NCBI GenBank assembly: GCA_020073305.1
Contig: JAIQFK010000002.1
Span: 186,001-250,000, forward strand
Source of the DNA: Terriglobia bacterium
Lineage (GTDB): Bacteria; Acidobacteriota; Terriglobia; Bryobacterales; Bryobacteraceae
DNA length: 64,000 bases
Reading direction: 5' to 3'
Shown here: in pieces, positions 26,343-34,939 of the stretch
How positions within the stretch are numbered: position 1 is the first letter of the stretch
How the letters are laid out: each line of letters starts with the position of its first letter
Program-made: the position numbers and the translations under genes
The notes under the pieces: generated by a model
Database searches by the model: none
Told to the model about the DNA's origin: nothing
What the model saw: only the letters and a program-made list of their open reading frames with translations

Positions 26343-27782
26343 TCAGGTCTGCAGCATGTTCACGACCGTTGCGGTCAGGCTGTTCAAAACCGAAAAAAGT
26401 TGCGCGTTCGCCTGGTACGCCCGCTGGTACTCGACCAGCCGCGCGGCTTGTTCGTCGAGCGACACGCCCGAAAGCTGCTGGCGCAGGCTCTGGGCCTGTG
26501 TCAACACCTGCTGCTGAATGGTCTGCTCGTCGTTCGCTGCCGCGAGTTGCCGGCCGACGCCGGCCGCCAGGTTGCCAAAAAACTCTACATAGCTGCTGTT
26601 GCTAATCTCATCGGCGGGGTCCTGCGGGTTAGCCAGCGCCGCCAGCTTGAGCGCGGTCCCATTGCTGGCGTAAGGCGGCCCGGGATCGATGGCGGCGAGC
26701 TGGTCCCCGGTGACTCCAGGCGTGAGCGCCAGCGTGGCAGCCGCGTTGGTGGCATTGCTGGTGTCGTAGGAGAACAAGGGCACTCCCCCTGCCGGGGGCG
26801 GACCGTCGGAGACGTAGCCTGCCGTAAGAAGTTCGTTCACGCGATCGGCGAAAGTCTGTGCCAACTGATTCAGGGCGCCGGGCTGGCTGGCATCTCCCAG
26901 CAGCGATGCCAGCACCTGGTTGTTTGTCTCGAGCAGCGCACCCAAGTTGCCGCCCGTGATCTGTGCGGTGACGTCGCGGCCTGCCCCGTCGAGAATGCTC
27001 GCCGAAGGGGGAACGCCCGGATTGCCCGGCGGCAGGCTGGCGGGATCCGCGATTTGGGAGGTGATGCTAAACGCGTGATCTGCGACGACCAGCGGCGTCT
27101 GGCCGCCGACCAGAACCGTGACCGTGCCGTCCTCCTGCATGGCAGCCGTGAAGTTCACGATTTGGCCGAGGCTTTCGAGAGTATTGTGAATCTGGGCGTC
27201 GAGCGCGGCATCGCTGCGGTCTCCACTCCGAATCTGGGCGTTAAAGCTGGCCAGTTGCTGGGCGTAGGCGTTGATTTGATTCACCGACTGGCCGATCTGG
27301 GTCTCGGTATCCTGCTCGACCTGCTGCAGATTCGTCACCGTCGTTCTGAAACTATCCACCACTTGTTGTGCGCTGGTCATGACGCTCTGGCGGTTCGTCG
27401 CGCTCGTCGGATCCTGGCTCCATGCGGAGAAGCTCTGGAACAAGGCGCCGAGCGTGGCCGGGATCCCGTTGGCCGCCGACAGATTCAGCGCGTTCTGTAC
27501 CGCCGTCAGGCTGGAGGATTGCTGGGTGGCCAGGCCCAGTGAGGTTTGCGCGCGGTCGACCGCCGCCTCACCGTAGGCATTGCGCGAGCTTTGGGTATCG
27601 CCCGCCCTGACTCCGCCAGCGAGGCCCTCGGCCGGATCGAACGGCTGGGCGCTCATATCGAGCCGCTGGGTAGCGTAGCCCGGGGTATCGGCGTTGTTCA
27701 CGTTGTTTTGAGTGACGGTAATCGCGCGGTCGAAGGCACTCAACGCGTTGGAGGAATTGGTGAGAGAGGCCAGCAGTGACAT
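26343..27782 (-). CDS. flgK: Flagellar hook-associated protein FlgK
   Basis: The 479-residue protein has the FlgK N-terminus with the rod/hook signature TVTQNNVNNADTPGYATQRLDMSA and the family C-terminus ARLVEYQRAYQANAQLFSVLNSLTATVVNML. It makes the first junction zone above the hook. A GGGGAGGAAAA ribosome-binding site precedes the ATG at 27782. The middle is typical low-complexity junction domain. It follows flgM and flgN, so expression of filament-stage proteins is grouped with the anti-sigma-28 factor. Confidence 0.95.
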   Translation of the reverse strand: MSLLASLTNSSNALSAFDRAITVTQNNVNNADTPGYATQRLDMSAQPFDPAEGLAGGVRAGDTQSSRNAYGEAAVDRAQTSLGLATQQSSSLTAVQNALNLSAANGIPATLGALFQSFSAWSQDPTSATNRQSVMTSAQQVVDSFRTTVTNLQQVEQDTETQIGQSVNQINAYAQQLASFNAQIRSGDRSDAALDAQIHNTLESLGQIVNFTAAMQEDGTVTVLVGGQTPLVVADHAFSITSQIADPASLPPGNPGVPPSASILDGAGRDVTAQITGGNLGALLETNNQVLASLLGDASQPGALNQLAQTFADRVNELLTAGYVSDGPPPAGGVPLFSYDTSNATNAAATLALTPGVTGDQLAAIDPGPPYASNGTALKLAALANPQDPADEISNSSYVEFFGNLAAGVGRQLAAANDEQTIQQQVLTQAQSLRQQLSGVSLDEQAARLVEYQRAYQANAQLFSVLNSLTATVVNMLQT

Positions 27783-27794
27783 CGTTTTCCTCCC

Positions 27795-28175
27795 CTAGGC
27801 TTCCACCGAGACGCGGCGCCCTGGGCGGACCAGTCTCGGCAGTTGTTCTTCTCCCCGCGGCGAATAGCCTGACGCCAAGCCGGGCGCCAGCATGCGCATT
27901 AAGCCGCCGTAGAACCCGCCGGCGTGCTCATGGAGCGCGCGGGCTTTCCGGAATTCGCGGCGGAAGCGATCGAGAGCATTCTTGCCGGCGGGATCTCGAC
28001 CCCTTTCATTGAGCATGGCCGCCAAGGCTCGCTCCAACAGCCGTGCCGCCTGCTCCAGATGAGGCCGGCAGGCCTGAAGGTCCTCGGCGCGGCCATCCCC
28101 CATCAACCGGCTCACGGATTCGAGAGCGGTGCGCGCCTGGTCGATCACGGCCGGCGCGTCTGCCGTGGGCTTCAT
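27795..28175 (-). CDS. flgN: FlgN-like flagellar chaperone
   Basis: The product has 126 residues from the ATG at 28175, which overlaps the flgM stop; a longer ORF runs inside flgM. It is almost all helix: VIDQARTALESVSRLMGDGRAEDLQACRPHLEQAARLLERALAAM and a second helix pair RREFRKARALHEHAGGFYGGLM. Size, helical content and the place between flgM and flgK identify it as the FlgN chaperone for the junction proteins, although sequence identity to model FlgN is too low for a motif-based call. Confidence 0.7.
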   Translation of the reverse strand: MKPTADAPAVIDQARTALESVSRLMGDGRAEDLQACRPHLEQAARLLERALAAMLNERGRDPAGKNALDRFRREFRKARALHEHAGGFYGGLMRMLAPGLASGYSPRGEEQLPRLVRPGRRVSVEA

Positions 28176-28489
28176 GTGCCCGCCTGCCCGCCCGGTTCGG
28201 CTGCGCTGGCACTCAGGGTTTCGTTGACCAGGGCGCGGCTGGTCTGGCGGGAGTCCCACGCCAGGCGACCGGACTGGAAGTCTCGCGCCAGCGCGGCCAC
28301 GCGTTGGGCCCGCGCCTGCGCGTCGGATCGCAGCGCGCTCCCCAGCCGCCCGGCGAAACCCGATAGCTCCACGCGGTCGTTCGCTCCCGGACGCTCCGAG
28401 GTACTTCCTGCCGCGCTGCCGGGCGCGGGCGCCGCGGCGGGCGTGGTGGCGATCGAGGCTGCCGTCAGATTGGGATCTTCGACTCTCAT
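28172..28489 (-). CDS. flgM: Anti-sigma-28 factor FlgM-like protein
   Basis: The 105-residue product has an Ala/Pro/Ser-rich disordered N-terminus followed by NDRVELSGFAGRLGS and the C-terminal helices RAQRVAALARDFQSGRLAWDSRQTSRALVNETL, matching the FlgM pattern (DRVELS...; RV..L...V..G.Y.vd...vA..li). FlgM binds sigma-28 until the hook is finished and is then exported. The start ATG lies four bases into the upstream TM/HTH gene and the stop overlaps flgN by four. A strong sigma-28 promoter match lies about 45-75 nt upstream. Confidence 0.8.
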   Translation of the reverse strand: MRVEDPNLTAASIATTPAAAPAPGSAAGSTSERPGANDRVELSGFAGRLGSALRSDAQARAQRVAALARDFQSGRLAWDSRQTSRALVNETLSASAAEPGGQAGT

Positions 28490-28986
28490 ATGGGTTCCGA
28501 TGAGTGCCGGGAGGCGGTTCCGGCGCTACTCCGCTTATCGGCCGATTCTCTCCCGGACTTTAGGCCGGGTTGGAGCGGACCGGCCACCGCCTGTTCCATC
28601 ACCATGCGGTGCACCTTCAGGAGCAGACGCACTTCGCCGCTGGGCACCCGCAGCGACGAAGCGATCTGTTCCGGTGTCTCTCCCCTGCGGAATAGCCGCA
28701 GCGCCTGGCTGCGGCGGCTCAGGTTCATTCCCGGGCGCACCTCGGCGGGGCCCGGAAGAAGACCCGGTTCCTCCGCCGTGGCCGCATGCGGCGCGGCGGC
28801 CGGTGGACGCGCGGCCAGTTCGTCCAGCCGCCGCTTGAGTTCGCCGATCTCGGAAGCAAGAAGGCGCCCGGTTCCGGGCGCGGACGAACGCACCCGGACC
28901 TTCACGGTGCGAATCAGATGGAGCGCAAACCCCAGCGCGACCACCACCAGGGCGCACTGCGCAATCGGATGAACCATCCAGGTCAT
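28486..28986 (-). CDS. Transmembrane helix-turn-helix protein in the flagellar operon
   Basis: The 166-residue product has one N-terminal transmembrane helix (IAQCALVVVALGFALHLI), an acidic/Ala-Pro linker with a coiled coil (SEIGELKRRLDELAARPP), then a clear helix-turn-helix QALRLFRRGETPEQIASSLRVPSGEVRLLLKVHRMV, and a Ser/Arg-rich tail. The layout resembles small membrane HTH proteins found in some flagellar clusters of Firmicutes and Acidobacteriota, but it has no named role. It overlaps flgM by four bases, and the sigma-28 promoter for flgM lies inside its 3' end. It may regulate, or anchor, late flagellar genes. Confidence 0.6.
   Translation of the reverse strand: MTWMVHPIAQCALVVVALGFALHLIRTVKVRVRSSAPGTGRLLASEIGELKRRLDELAARPPAAAPHAATAEEPGLLPGPAEVRPGMNLSRRSQALRLFRRGETPEQIASSLRVPSGEVRLLLKVHRMVMEQAVAGPLQPGLKSGRESADKRSSAGTASRHSSEPI
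28535..28562 (-). promoter_or_regulatory. Sigma-28 promoter upstream of flgM
   Basis: On the minus strand TAAA is followed after 16 bases by a perfect GCCGATAA (-10 at 28535-28542, -35 at 28559-28562). Transcription would start near 28528, 38 nt ahead of flgM. Class-3 promoters of this kind before flgM are known in enteric flagellar systems. Confidence 0.65.
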
Positions 28987-29010
28987 ATCGTTACGCCACG
29001 CTCGCCGGTA

Positions 29011-29847
29011 TCACCGCAGGCTCCGCAGCCGGTCCTGCCGGCTCATGATCTGGTGGATGCGCACCCCGTAGTTGCCTTCGATCACCACCACCTCGCCGCG
29101 CGCCACGATGCAGTTGTTGACGATCACTTCGACCGGCTCGCTCACCGCGCGATTCAACTCGACAATGGAGCCGGTGGTCAGCTTCAGGATCTCTTTGATG
29201 GGGATGCGCGTGCGACCGAACGACACGCTGACGGGCAGGTCCACATCGAGCAACAGTTCCAGGGTCTTGGACGGCGGAGCGCCAGGCCTGCTGGATGCCG
29301 CCAGAACCGCAGGCGGGCCACTCGGATCGCTCGCGCCGGGCGGACCCGGTTCGAGCGCCGCAACCAGCGAAACGGCGAGAGCCGCCTCGAGCACCAGTTC
29401 CCCGTCGCGAAAACGCAGCGTGACCGAGAAGCGCACGGCGCCCGGATCCGCGGGTTCCCGCTCGCATCCCCGCTCGCAGACGACTTCCTTCGCCAACCGC
29501 GCACTCAGATTCTGCGCCAGACCCGAGAGCGACTGGCTCAGGATCTCCAGATAGGTGTTACGCTCGTCGGCGGGCTCGGCGGTTTCAATCCCCGCGGCGC
29601 GCAGCGTGCGGCGACCCAGTTCCTGCCACGTCTTCTCCGGGGCCGTTACCCACAGGCCGGGCTGGGGGATCTCCTGAAAGCTCTGCTCCCAGCAAAGAGG
29701 TTTGCCTTCGGCCGGCTTGGCGGAGTCGGTCGCCTGCGTAAACGACGCGTCCGGCTGCTCGTCGGTCATCGAGCCCAGGGCCGCGGCCAAGGCCGTGGTC
29801 CATTGTTCCATGAGCCAGCGTGCGTTCTCTTCCAGTGTCTGGGGCAT
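29011..29847 (-). CDS. fliN: Flagellar switch protein, long FliN/FliY-like form
   Basis: The 278-residue protein ends with a complete SpoA (FliN) domain: LELLLDVDLPVSVSFGRTRIPIKEILKLTTGSIVELNRAVSEPVEVIVNNCIVARGEVVVIEGNYGVRIHQI. In front is an unrelated N-terminal region of about 180 residues without the CheC-type phosphatase motif of true FliY, so it is a distinct long-FliN type. It should join FliM in the C-ring. A second, short FliN (37003-37248) is also present, so the cluster encodes two FliN paralogues. It lies 14 nt downstream of fliA. Confidence 0.85.
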   Translation of the reverse strand: MPQTLEENARWLMEQWTTALAAALGSMTDEQPDASFTQATDSAKPAEGKPLCWEQSFQEIPQPGLWVTAPEKTWQELGRRTLRAAGIETAEPADERNTYLEILSQSLSGLAQNLSARLAKEVVCERGCEREPADPGAVRFSVTLRFRDGELVLEAALAVSLVAALEPGPPGASDPSGPPAVLAASSRPGAPPSKTLELLLDVDLPVSVSFGRTRIPIKEILKLTTGSIVELNRAVSEPVEVIVNNCIVARGEVVVIEGNYGVRIHQIMSRQDRLRSLR

Positions 29848-29861
29848 ATTCGTTCCCGGCT

Positions 29862-30605
29862 TTAGATTCCCCGCTCCATGGGCCAGCGCTTGGCCATGTA
29901 GGCACGCAGCCGCAGGATGGCCTGCGATTTGAGTTGCGAGATACGGGACTGGTGCAAATGAACGACTTCAGAAATCTCGCGCAAGGTGAGCTCTTCCAGG
30001 TAATACAAGCTGATCACCGTGCGATCCATCGACGGCATCTGTTCGATGGCTTCGGCCAGCAGTTTCTCGAGCTCGCTGCGCTCCAGAAGGCGCAAGGGCA
30101 GCTTCTCTTCATCGTCGGGCGTGTAGGCCAGCAGGTCGCGGCCCTCCTCCGCGGAGCACTCGAGCGTGCCCATCCCCAACCCCTGCAAGTCGGCCAGCCA
30201 CTGGTGATACTCCTCCAAGTCCAGCTCCAGTTCGCCGGCGATCTCTTCTTCGGTGGGATCGCGATGCAGCCGCTGGCTGGCGGCCAGGATGGCGGATTCC
30301 ACCTGCCGGGCCATGCGGCGCTTCTGCCGCGGCGCCCAATCGAGGCCGCGCAGGCTATCCAGAATGGCGCCGCGAATCTTGTACTCGGCATAGGTCTTGA
30401 GCTTGACGTTGTGTTTGGGATCGAAGTGATCGATGGCGGAAATCAACCCCACCACTCCCGCCGAGATCAGGTCGTCGAGGGTGACATTGCCAGGCACCCG
30501 CTCGTGAATGCGCCGGGCAATCAACCGGACCTGCGGCAGGTGCTCGAGAATCAGCCGCTCGCGCTCCTCGGCGCTGATTTTTTCGGGGATGGAATAAGGG
30601 GTCAT
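29862..30605 (-). CDS. fliA: Flagellar sigma factor FliA/WhiG (sigma-28)
   Basis: From the ATG at 30605 (a longer ORF to 30848 overlaps flhF) the product has 247 residues. Region 1.2/2 reads LPQVRLIARRIHERVPGNVTLDDLISAGVVGLISAIDHFDPKHNVKLKTYAEYKIRGAILDSLRGLDW, typical of FliA/WhiG, with region 3 (DPTEEEIAGELELDLEEYHQ) and region 4 (ISLYYLEELTLREISEVVHLHQSRISQLKSQAILRLR). It directs RNA polymerase to late flagellar promoters; sites with its consensus lie before flgM and flaG in this window. It is 17 nt downstream of flhF. Confidence 0.94.
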   Translation of the reverse strand: MTPYSIPEKISAEERERLILEHLPQVRLIARRIHERVPGNVTLDDLISAGVVGLISAIDHFDPKHNVKLKTYAEYKIRGAILDSLRGLDWAPRQKRRMARQVESAILAASQRLHRDPTEEEIAGELELDLEEYHQWLADLQGLGMGTLECSAEEGRDLLAYTPDDEEKLPLRLLERSELEKLLAEAIEQMPSMDRTVISLYYLEELTLREISEVVHLHQSRISQLKSQAILRLRAYMAKRWPMERGI

Positions 30606-30621
30606 GCGCGTTCGCCGGCCC

Positions 30622-31725
30622 TCATGCGGCCGCCCGGGAACGGTCCTCGCGCGGAAGCACCAGGTCCACGATCCGCCGCTGCGTCGCCGGCTCCAGGTCT
30701 TCCGGGATCGACTGGCCCGCGGACAGGAAGGACAGGGGCTTGCCGGTGCGTGCCGCCTCGCTCCAAACCGGCCCCAGCGCTCCGGTTTCGTCCAGCCGGG
30801 TAAACAGCAGTTTGGCGGGTTTAAAAATCTCGAATCGATCCACCGCACGGGTAATATCGGCGGATTTCATAGAAGCCGATAGGACCAGGTGGGTATCGAT
30901 TTCCGGGTGCGTGGCGAGGTACGCCGCCAGGTCGGCTCCCTGATCCATCTCCGCAACGGCCAGACCCGGGGTGTCGATGAGAATCAGCCCCTTGGCGCGG
31001 TGCAGATCGAGCGCCTGATCGAGGGCGCGCGGGGTCTCGACCAGCTCGAAGCCCACACCCAGAATCGCGGCGTAGGAGCGCAACTGGTCGGCCGCGGCAA
31101 TGCGGTAGGTGTCCGCCGAAATCAACACCGCCGGCCGCCGCGCCGCCAGACCATGGACGACCGCCAGCTTGACCAGCGTCGCCGTCTTCCCCGATCCGGG
31201 AGGCCCCACCAGCGCCGCGATGCGGCGGGCAGCGCCTTCCCGGCCGAGCGTGGCGTCGACCGTGAACCGGCTCTCGATCTCCGCGATGGCAGCGTCACGT
31301 GCGAGGGTGGTCTTCCCGGAGTCCGGGCCCGCTTGTGCGGCCGCGGCCTGGGCGATCTCGCTCGCCAGGCCTGTTTCCGTCTCGCTCTCCACCAGCGCTT
31401 CAAAAATCTCCGCGGCCTCGAACGAAAGAGCCGCCGGCGCCGCGGGGTGCGACAAGGACCGCCGCAGGCTGTCCAGCTGGCGGCGCATGCGGGCGATCTC
31501 GCGCGCCAGCGGCTCGCCCGTTCCTGCCGGTCCGCCGGCATCCGCGCGCGCCGCCGCCTTCCCGGGGGGTTGGGCAGCCGCCAGCACCACTTCGTATCGT
31601 CCCAGGTGCTGCGCTTCGGGAAGCGCTTTCCTCGATTGCACGATCAGAGCCTCGGGGCCCAGTTCCCGGCTGCCTTCGGCCAGCGCGGCTTCCACCGTGG
31701 CGGCGAAAAATGACTTCACAAGCAT
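30622..31725 (-). CDS. flhF: Flagellar biosynthesis GTPase FlhF
   Basis: The 367-residue product begins at ATG 31725 with AGGAGG upstream. It has an N-terminal basic B domain with heptad-like repeats, then the SRP-type NG GTPase: GPPGSGKT (174-181), SADTYRIAAADQLRSYA, LILIDTPGLA, and TRLDETGALG. FlhF positions the flagellum and helps the export gate insert. In most species flhG follows flhF, but here fliA follows directly, so the partner ATPase is absent from this cluster. Ala/Arg-rich insertions near residues 45-75 are noteworthy. Confidence 0.93.
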   Translation of the reverse strand: MLVKSFFAATVEAALAEGSRELGPEALIVQSRKALPEAQHLGRYEVVLAAAQPPGKAAARADAGGPAGTGEPLAREIARMRRQLDSLRRSLSHPAAPAALSFEAAEIFEALVESETETGLASEIAQAAAAQAGPDSGKTTLARDAAIAEIESRFTVDATLGREGAARRIAALVGPPGSGKTATLVKLAVVHGLAARRPAVLISADTYRIAAADQLRSYAAILGVGFELVETPRALDQALDLHRAKGLILIDTPGLAVAEMDQGADLAAYLATHPEIDTHLVLSASMKSADITRAVDRFEIFKPAKLLFTRLDETGALGPVWSEAARTGKPLSFLSAGQSIPEDLEPATQRRIVDLVLPREDRSRAAA

Positions 31726-31795
31726 CCGTCGATCCTCCTGACGCCGCATCCCGCGGCACGATGTCTTGGTTCGAACGCTCCATCCCTGCGGCTCA

Positions 31796-33862
31796 TTACC
31801 CGACCCCTCCCAGCGAGACCACCCTCACCCCGGGCGGCACTTCGCTATGAGACAGCACGAATACGCTGGGCAGCGCGGCTTCGAGCACCTGGCGCAGGAA
31901 ATAGCGCGCGCCGGCGCTCGTGATCACGACCACGGGCGAATCCGGATTGCCGGTCTTCTGCGAAATACGGTGAATGATGTCGCGCAGGGCCTGGGGGTCG
32001 AGCCCCAGCGCGCTCGCCTGCTCCCCATGCTCCACGGCCTTCTCCACCATCTGCTCGATAGGGCTCTCGATAAAGTAGGCAGGCAACTCGCCCGAGGCGT
32101 TGAGGTATGGCTTCACCACCGCCCGCCGGATGGCCTGCCGCACGTACTCGGTGAGCAGCACGGGATTGCGGGTCGAGCCCGCGGCCTCGCCCAGCGCTTC
32201 GAGGATGGTGGCCGCATCGCGAATCGAGACCCGCTCGCGCAATAGATTCTGCAGCACGCGCTGCACCGTCGACAGCGGCAGCAGCTTGGGCACGAGGTCT
32301 TCGATCAGCCGCGGGTTCTCGAGGGCCACGCGGTCGGTCAGTTTTTTCGCGTCCTGCCGCGAGAACAGTTCGTAGGCATAGCGCCGCGAGATCTCGGAAA
32401 GATGCGTGCCCAGCACGCTGACTGCGTCCACCACCGTATAGCCGGCGCTGCGCGCCTTCTCCGCGGCTTCGGCGGGAATCCAGAAAGCCGGCAGGCCAAA
32501 GGCGGGCTCGCGCGTCGGCTGGCCCTCGAGGGCCTGCTCGGTGCGCCCGGCGGCGATGGCGAGTTCCGAGCCCTGCGGCAGCTCATAGCGTGCGATCTCA
32601 CTGCCTTTGAGCGAGATCATATACTCGCGCGCGCGCAGCGCCAGGTTGTCGGTCACGCGCACGGGCGGCAACAAATACCCGAGATCGGTGGCCAGCTGGC
32701 GGCGGATCCCGGCGATGCGGCGCAACAACGGCGAATGAGCACCGCCTTCGGCTAATCCCACCAGGCCCAGGCCGACCTCGACCGCCAGGGGCTCGACCTT
32801 GAGCAGGGACTCCAGGTTCTCCTTGGTCGGCTCGCGCTCGTCTCGGGTGGCGGCTTGGGCCTCGACCGCCTGGGTCTGGCGCATGCGCCAGGCCACCACC
32901 CCCAGGCCCGCTCCCAGCAGCAGGAAGGGAGGCCGGGGAAGACCGGGGAACGCGGCCATGGCCACCAGCACGCCGCTCGCCAGCAGCAGGGGCTGCGCCG
33001 AGCCGAAGACCTGGCGGCGGAATTCCACGCCCAGCCGGGCGTCCGCGCCCGCGCGCGTAACGATCAGGGCGCCGGAGATCGAGATCATGAGAGCCGGAAC
33101 CACGGTCACCAGACCGTCGCCGATGGTCAGCACCGTGTAGGTCTCGATGGCGCGGCGGAAATCCATGCCGTTCTGGAAGACGCCAATCAGCAGGCCGGCG
33201 ATGATGTTGATGCCGGTGATCAGCACGCTGGCCACGGCGTCGCGTTGCGTGAAGCGCGAGGCTCCGTCCATGGCGCCGTAGAACTCGGCTTCCTGGGCCA
33301 GCTGTTTGCGCCGCCTCCGCGCCTCGGCTTCGTCGATCAGCCCGCCGTTCAGGTCCGAATCGATGGACATCTGCTTGCCGGGCAGCGCGTCGAGGGTGAA
33401 GCGCGCGGTGACTTCCGAGATGCGCACCGCGCCGTGATTGATGACTACGTACTGGATGGCAATGAGCACCAGAAAAATCACCGCGCCCACGATGTAGTTG
33501 CCGCCTACCACAAAGTTGCCGAACGCCTGGATGACATCGCCTGCGGCGCCGGTGCCGGTGTTGCCGTTGAGCAGGATCAGCCGGGAGGACGAGATGTTCA
33601 GAGCCAGGCGGAACAAAGTCATGAGCAGCAGCGTGGTGGGAAACACGCTGAACTCGACCGGGCGCATGATGTACATCGAAACCATCATCACGATCACCGA
33701 CATCATGATGTCGGCGACCAGCAGGACATCCAGGAGAAAGGCGGGGATGGGAGCGATCAGCGCCAGGATGATGGCCAGTACGGCCATGGGGACCGCCATC
33801 TCGCTCCAGCTGAAGCGGGATGCGCCCATCACGGGCATGGCGAGGGCTTTGGCTTCCGCCAT
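31796..33862 (-). CDS. flhA: Flagellar export gate protein FlhA
   Basis: The 688-residue product has eight membrane helices in the first half (including MMVSMYIMRPVEFSVFPTTLLLMTLFRLALNISSSRLI and the FHIPEP-like loop RFTLDALPGKQMSIDSDLNGGLIDEAEARRRR) and the large cytoplasmic domain that docks chaperone-substrate complexes. It is the major export-gate component using the proton motive force. Stop-start contact with flhB is one base apart at 33862/33863. Length and order are typical; nothing odd was noticed. Confidence 0.96.
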   Translation of the reverse strand: MAEAKALAMPVMGASRFSWSEMAVPMAVLAIILALIAPIPAFLLDVLLVADIMMSVIVMMVSMYIMRPVEFSVFPTTLLLMTLFRLALNISSSRLILLNGNTGTGAAGDVIQAFGNFVVGGNYIVGAVIFLVLIAIQYVVINHGAVRISEVTARFTLDALPGKQMSIDSDLNGGLIDEAEARRRRKQLAQEAEFYGAMDGASRFTQRDAVASVLITGINIIAGLLIGVFQNGMDFRRAIETYTVLTIGDGLVTVVPALMISISGALIVTRAGADARLGVEFRRQVFGSAQPLLLASGVLVAMAAFPGLPRPPFLLLGAGLGVVAWRMRQTQAVEAQAATRDEREPTKENLESLLKVEPLAVEVGLGLVGLAEGGAHSPLLRRIAGIRRQLATDLGYLLPPVRVTDNLALRAREYMISLKGSEIARYELPQGSELAIAAGRTEQALEGQPTREPAFGLPAFWIPAEAAEKARSAGYTVVDAVSVLGTHLSEISRRYAYELFSRQDAKKLTDRVALENPRLIEDLVPKLLPLSTVQRVLQNLLRERVSIRDAATILEALGEAAGSTRNPVLLTEYVRQAIRRAVVKPYLNASGELPAYFIESPIEQMVEKAVEHGEQASALGLDPQALRDIIHRISQKTGNPDSPVVVITSAGARYFLRQVLEAALPSVFVLSHSEVPPGVRVVSLGGVG

Positions 33863-34933
33863 CTACGCCATCCCCGGCAGGCGCCGGTGCATCAGGCGGT
33901 AGAGGTAGGCCAGGATCTCGGCCACGGCGCGATAGAGGTGGGCCGGAATCTCCTGCCCCACCGAGGCGGAGCGGTAGAGCGCCTGCGCCAATAGCGCGTT
34001 CTCGATCACCGGCACCTGGTGGTACACGGCCTTGGCGCGGATACGCAGCGCCAGATAGTTTTTGCCTTTCGCCACCACCACCGGAGCCGCCATCGAGTCC
34101 GAGCGGTAGCGCAGGGCTACGGCATAGTGCGTGGGATTCATGATGACGGCGGTGGCGGTGGGGATCTCCTTCATCATCTGCCGGCGCAGCATATCGCGCT
34201 GCAGCCGGCGGATGCGCTGCTTGATATGCGGGTTGCCCTCGGAATCCTTGGCTTCGTCGCGCACCTCCTGGCGGCTCATGCGCAGATCCTGCTGGTAACG
34301 CCGCTTCTGGCGCACCAGATCCACGGCGCCGAAAACCAGAAACACGGCTGCCGCCTTCCACAGGAGCCGCAGGATCGACGTGCCGAGCTGGCCGGCGCCG
34401 ATCTCGACGCCCGCGAGCGGCAGCAGAAAGAACGCTTCGTAGTTGTCGCGCGCAATCCCGTACACCGCATAGCCGAAGAGCGGAATCAGCACTGCCGCCT
34501 GAACCAGCGAGGGCAGGTTCTGGCGCGGCAGCTCGCGCAATTTGCGCAGCGGGTTGAGGCGTTTGAAGTCCGGTGCGGCTTTCCGCAAGCTCACTCCCAT
34601 TTGGGTCGCGGCCAGTTGGACGGCCAGCGTCAGCCCGAGGAGCAGCCCGCCAGCCAGACCCAACGGAAGACCCACGCGGCGGGAAATGTCGGCGGCCCAG
34701 CGGACCACGTCCACGTCGCTGACGCCGGAACGGAACGCCCGCGCGAGCAGCCAGCGCATGGTTTGCCGCATTTGAGCCATCCATCCTGCGCCCCAGCCCG
34801 CCAGCATGGCGGCGAAGGCCAGAAACTGGAGCGCGCTCACCATCTCGCGCGCCGCCGGGAAATTGCCCTCGCGGCGGGCTTTTTCCAGACGCTTGGGCGT
34901 GGGTTTTTCGGTTTGTTGTCCCCGCTCCGCCAT
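33863..34933 (-). CDS. flhB: Flagellar export apparatus protein FlhB
   Basis: The 356-residue product has four membrane helices in the N-terminal half and a cytoplasmic domain with the autocleavage motif NPTH (266-269, in TAVIMNPTHYAVAL). It switches the export gate from rod/hook to filament substrates after self-cleavage at the Asn-Pro bond. It lies between fliR and flhA as in most flhB-flhA clusters. The basic linker (RQKRRYQQDLRMSRQEVRDEAKDSEGNP) is normal for the family. Confidence 0.96.
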   Translation of the reverse strand: MAERGQQTEKPTPKRLEKARREGNFPAAREMVSALQFLAFAAMLAGWGAGWMAQMRQTMRWLLARAFRSGVSDVDVVRWAADISRRVGLPLGLAGGLLLGLTLAVQLAATQMGVSLRKAAPDFKRLNPLRKLRELPRQNLPSLVQAAVLIPLFGYAVYGIARDNYEAFFLLPLAGVEIGAGQLGTSILRLLWKAAAVFLVFGAVDLVRQKRRYQQDLRMSRQEVRDEAKDSEGNPHIKQRIRRLQRDMLRRQMMKEIPTATAVIMNPTHYAVALRYRSDSMAAPVVVAKGKNYLALRIRAKAVYHQVPVIENALLAQALYRSASVGQEIPAHLYRAVAEILAYLYRLMHRRLPGMA

Positions 34934-34939
34934 GATGGG

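Noticed and set aside
32598-34784. Very long open frames antisense or out of frame to flhA/flhB (for example 728 codons at 32598-34784) and to fliF (654 codons at 48333-50297).
   Set aside because: High GC with strong third-position bias leaves shadow frames open; their compositions (Arg/Gly/Ala-rich, no family similarity) and overlap with clear flagellar genes show they are not genes.
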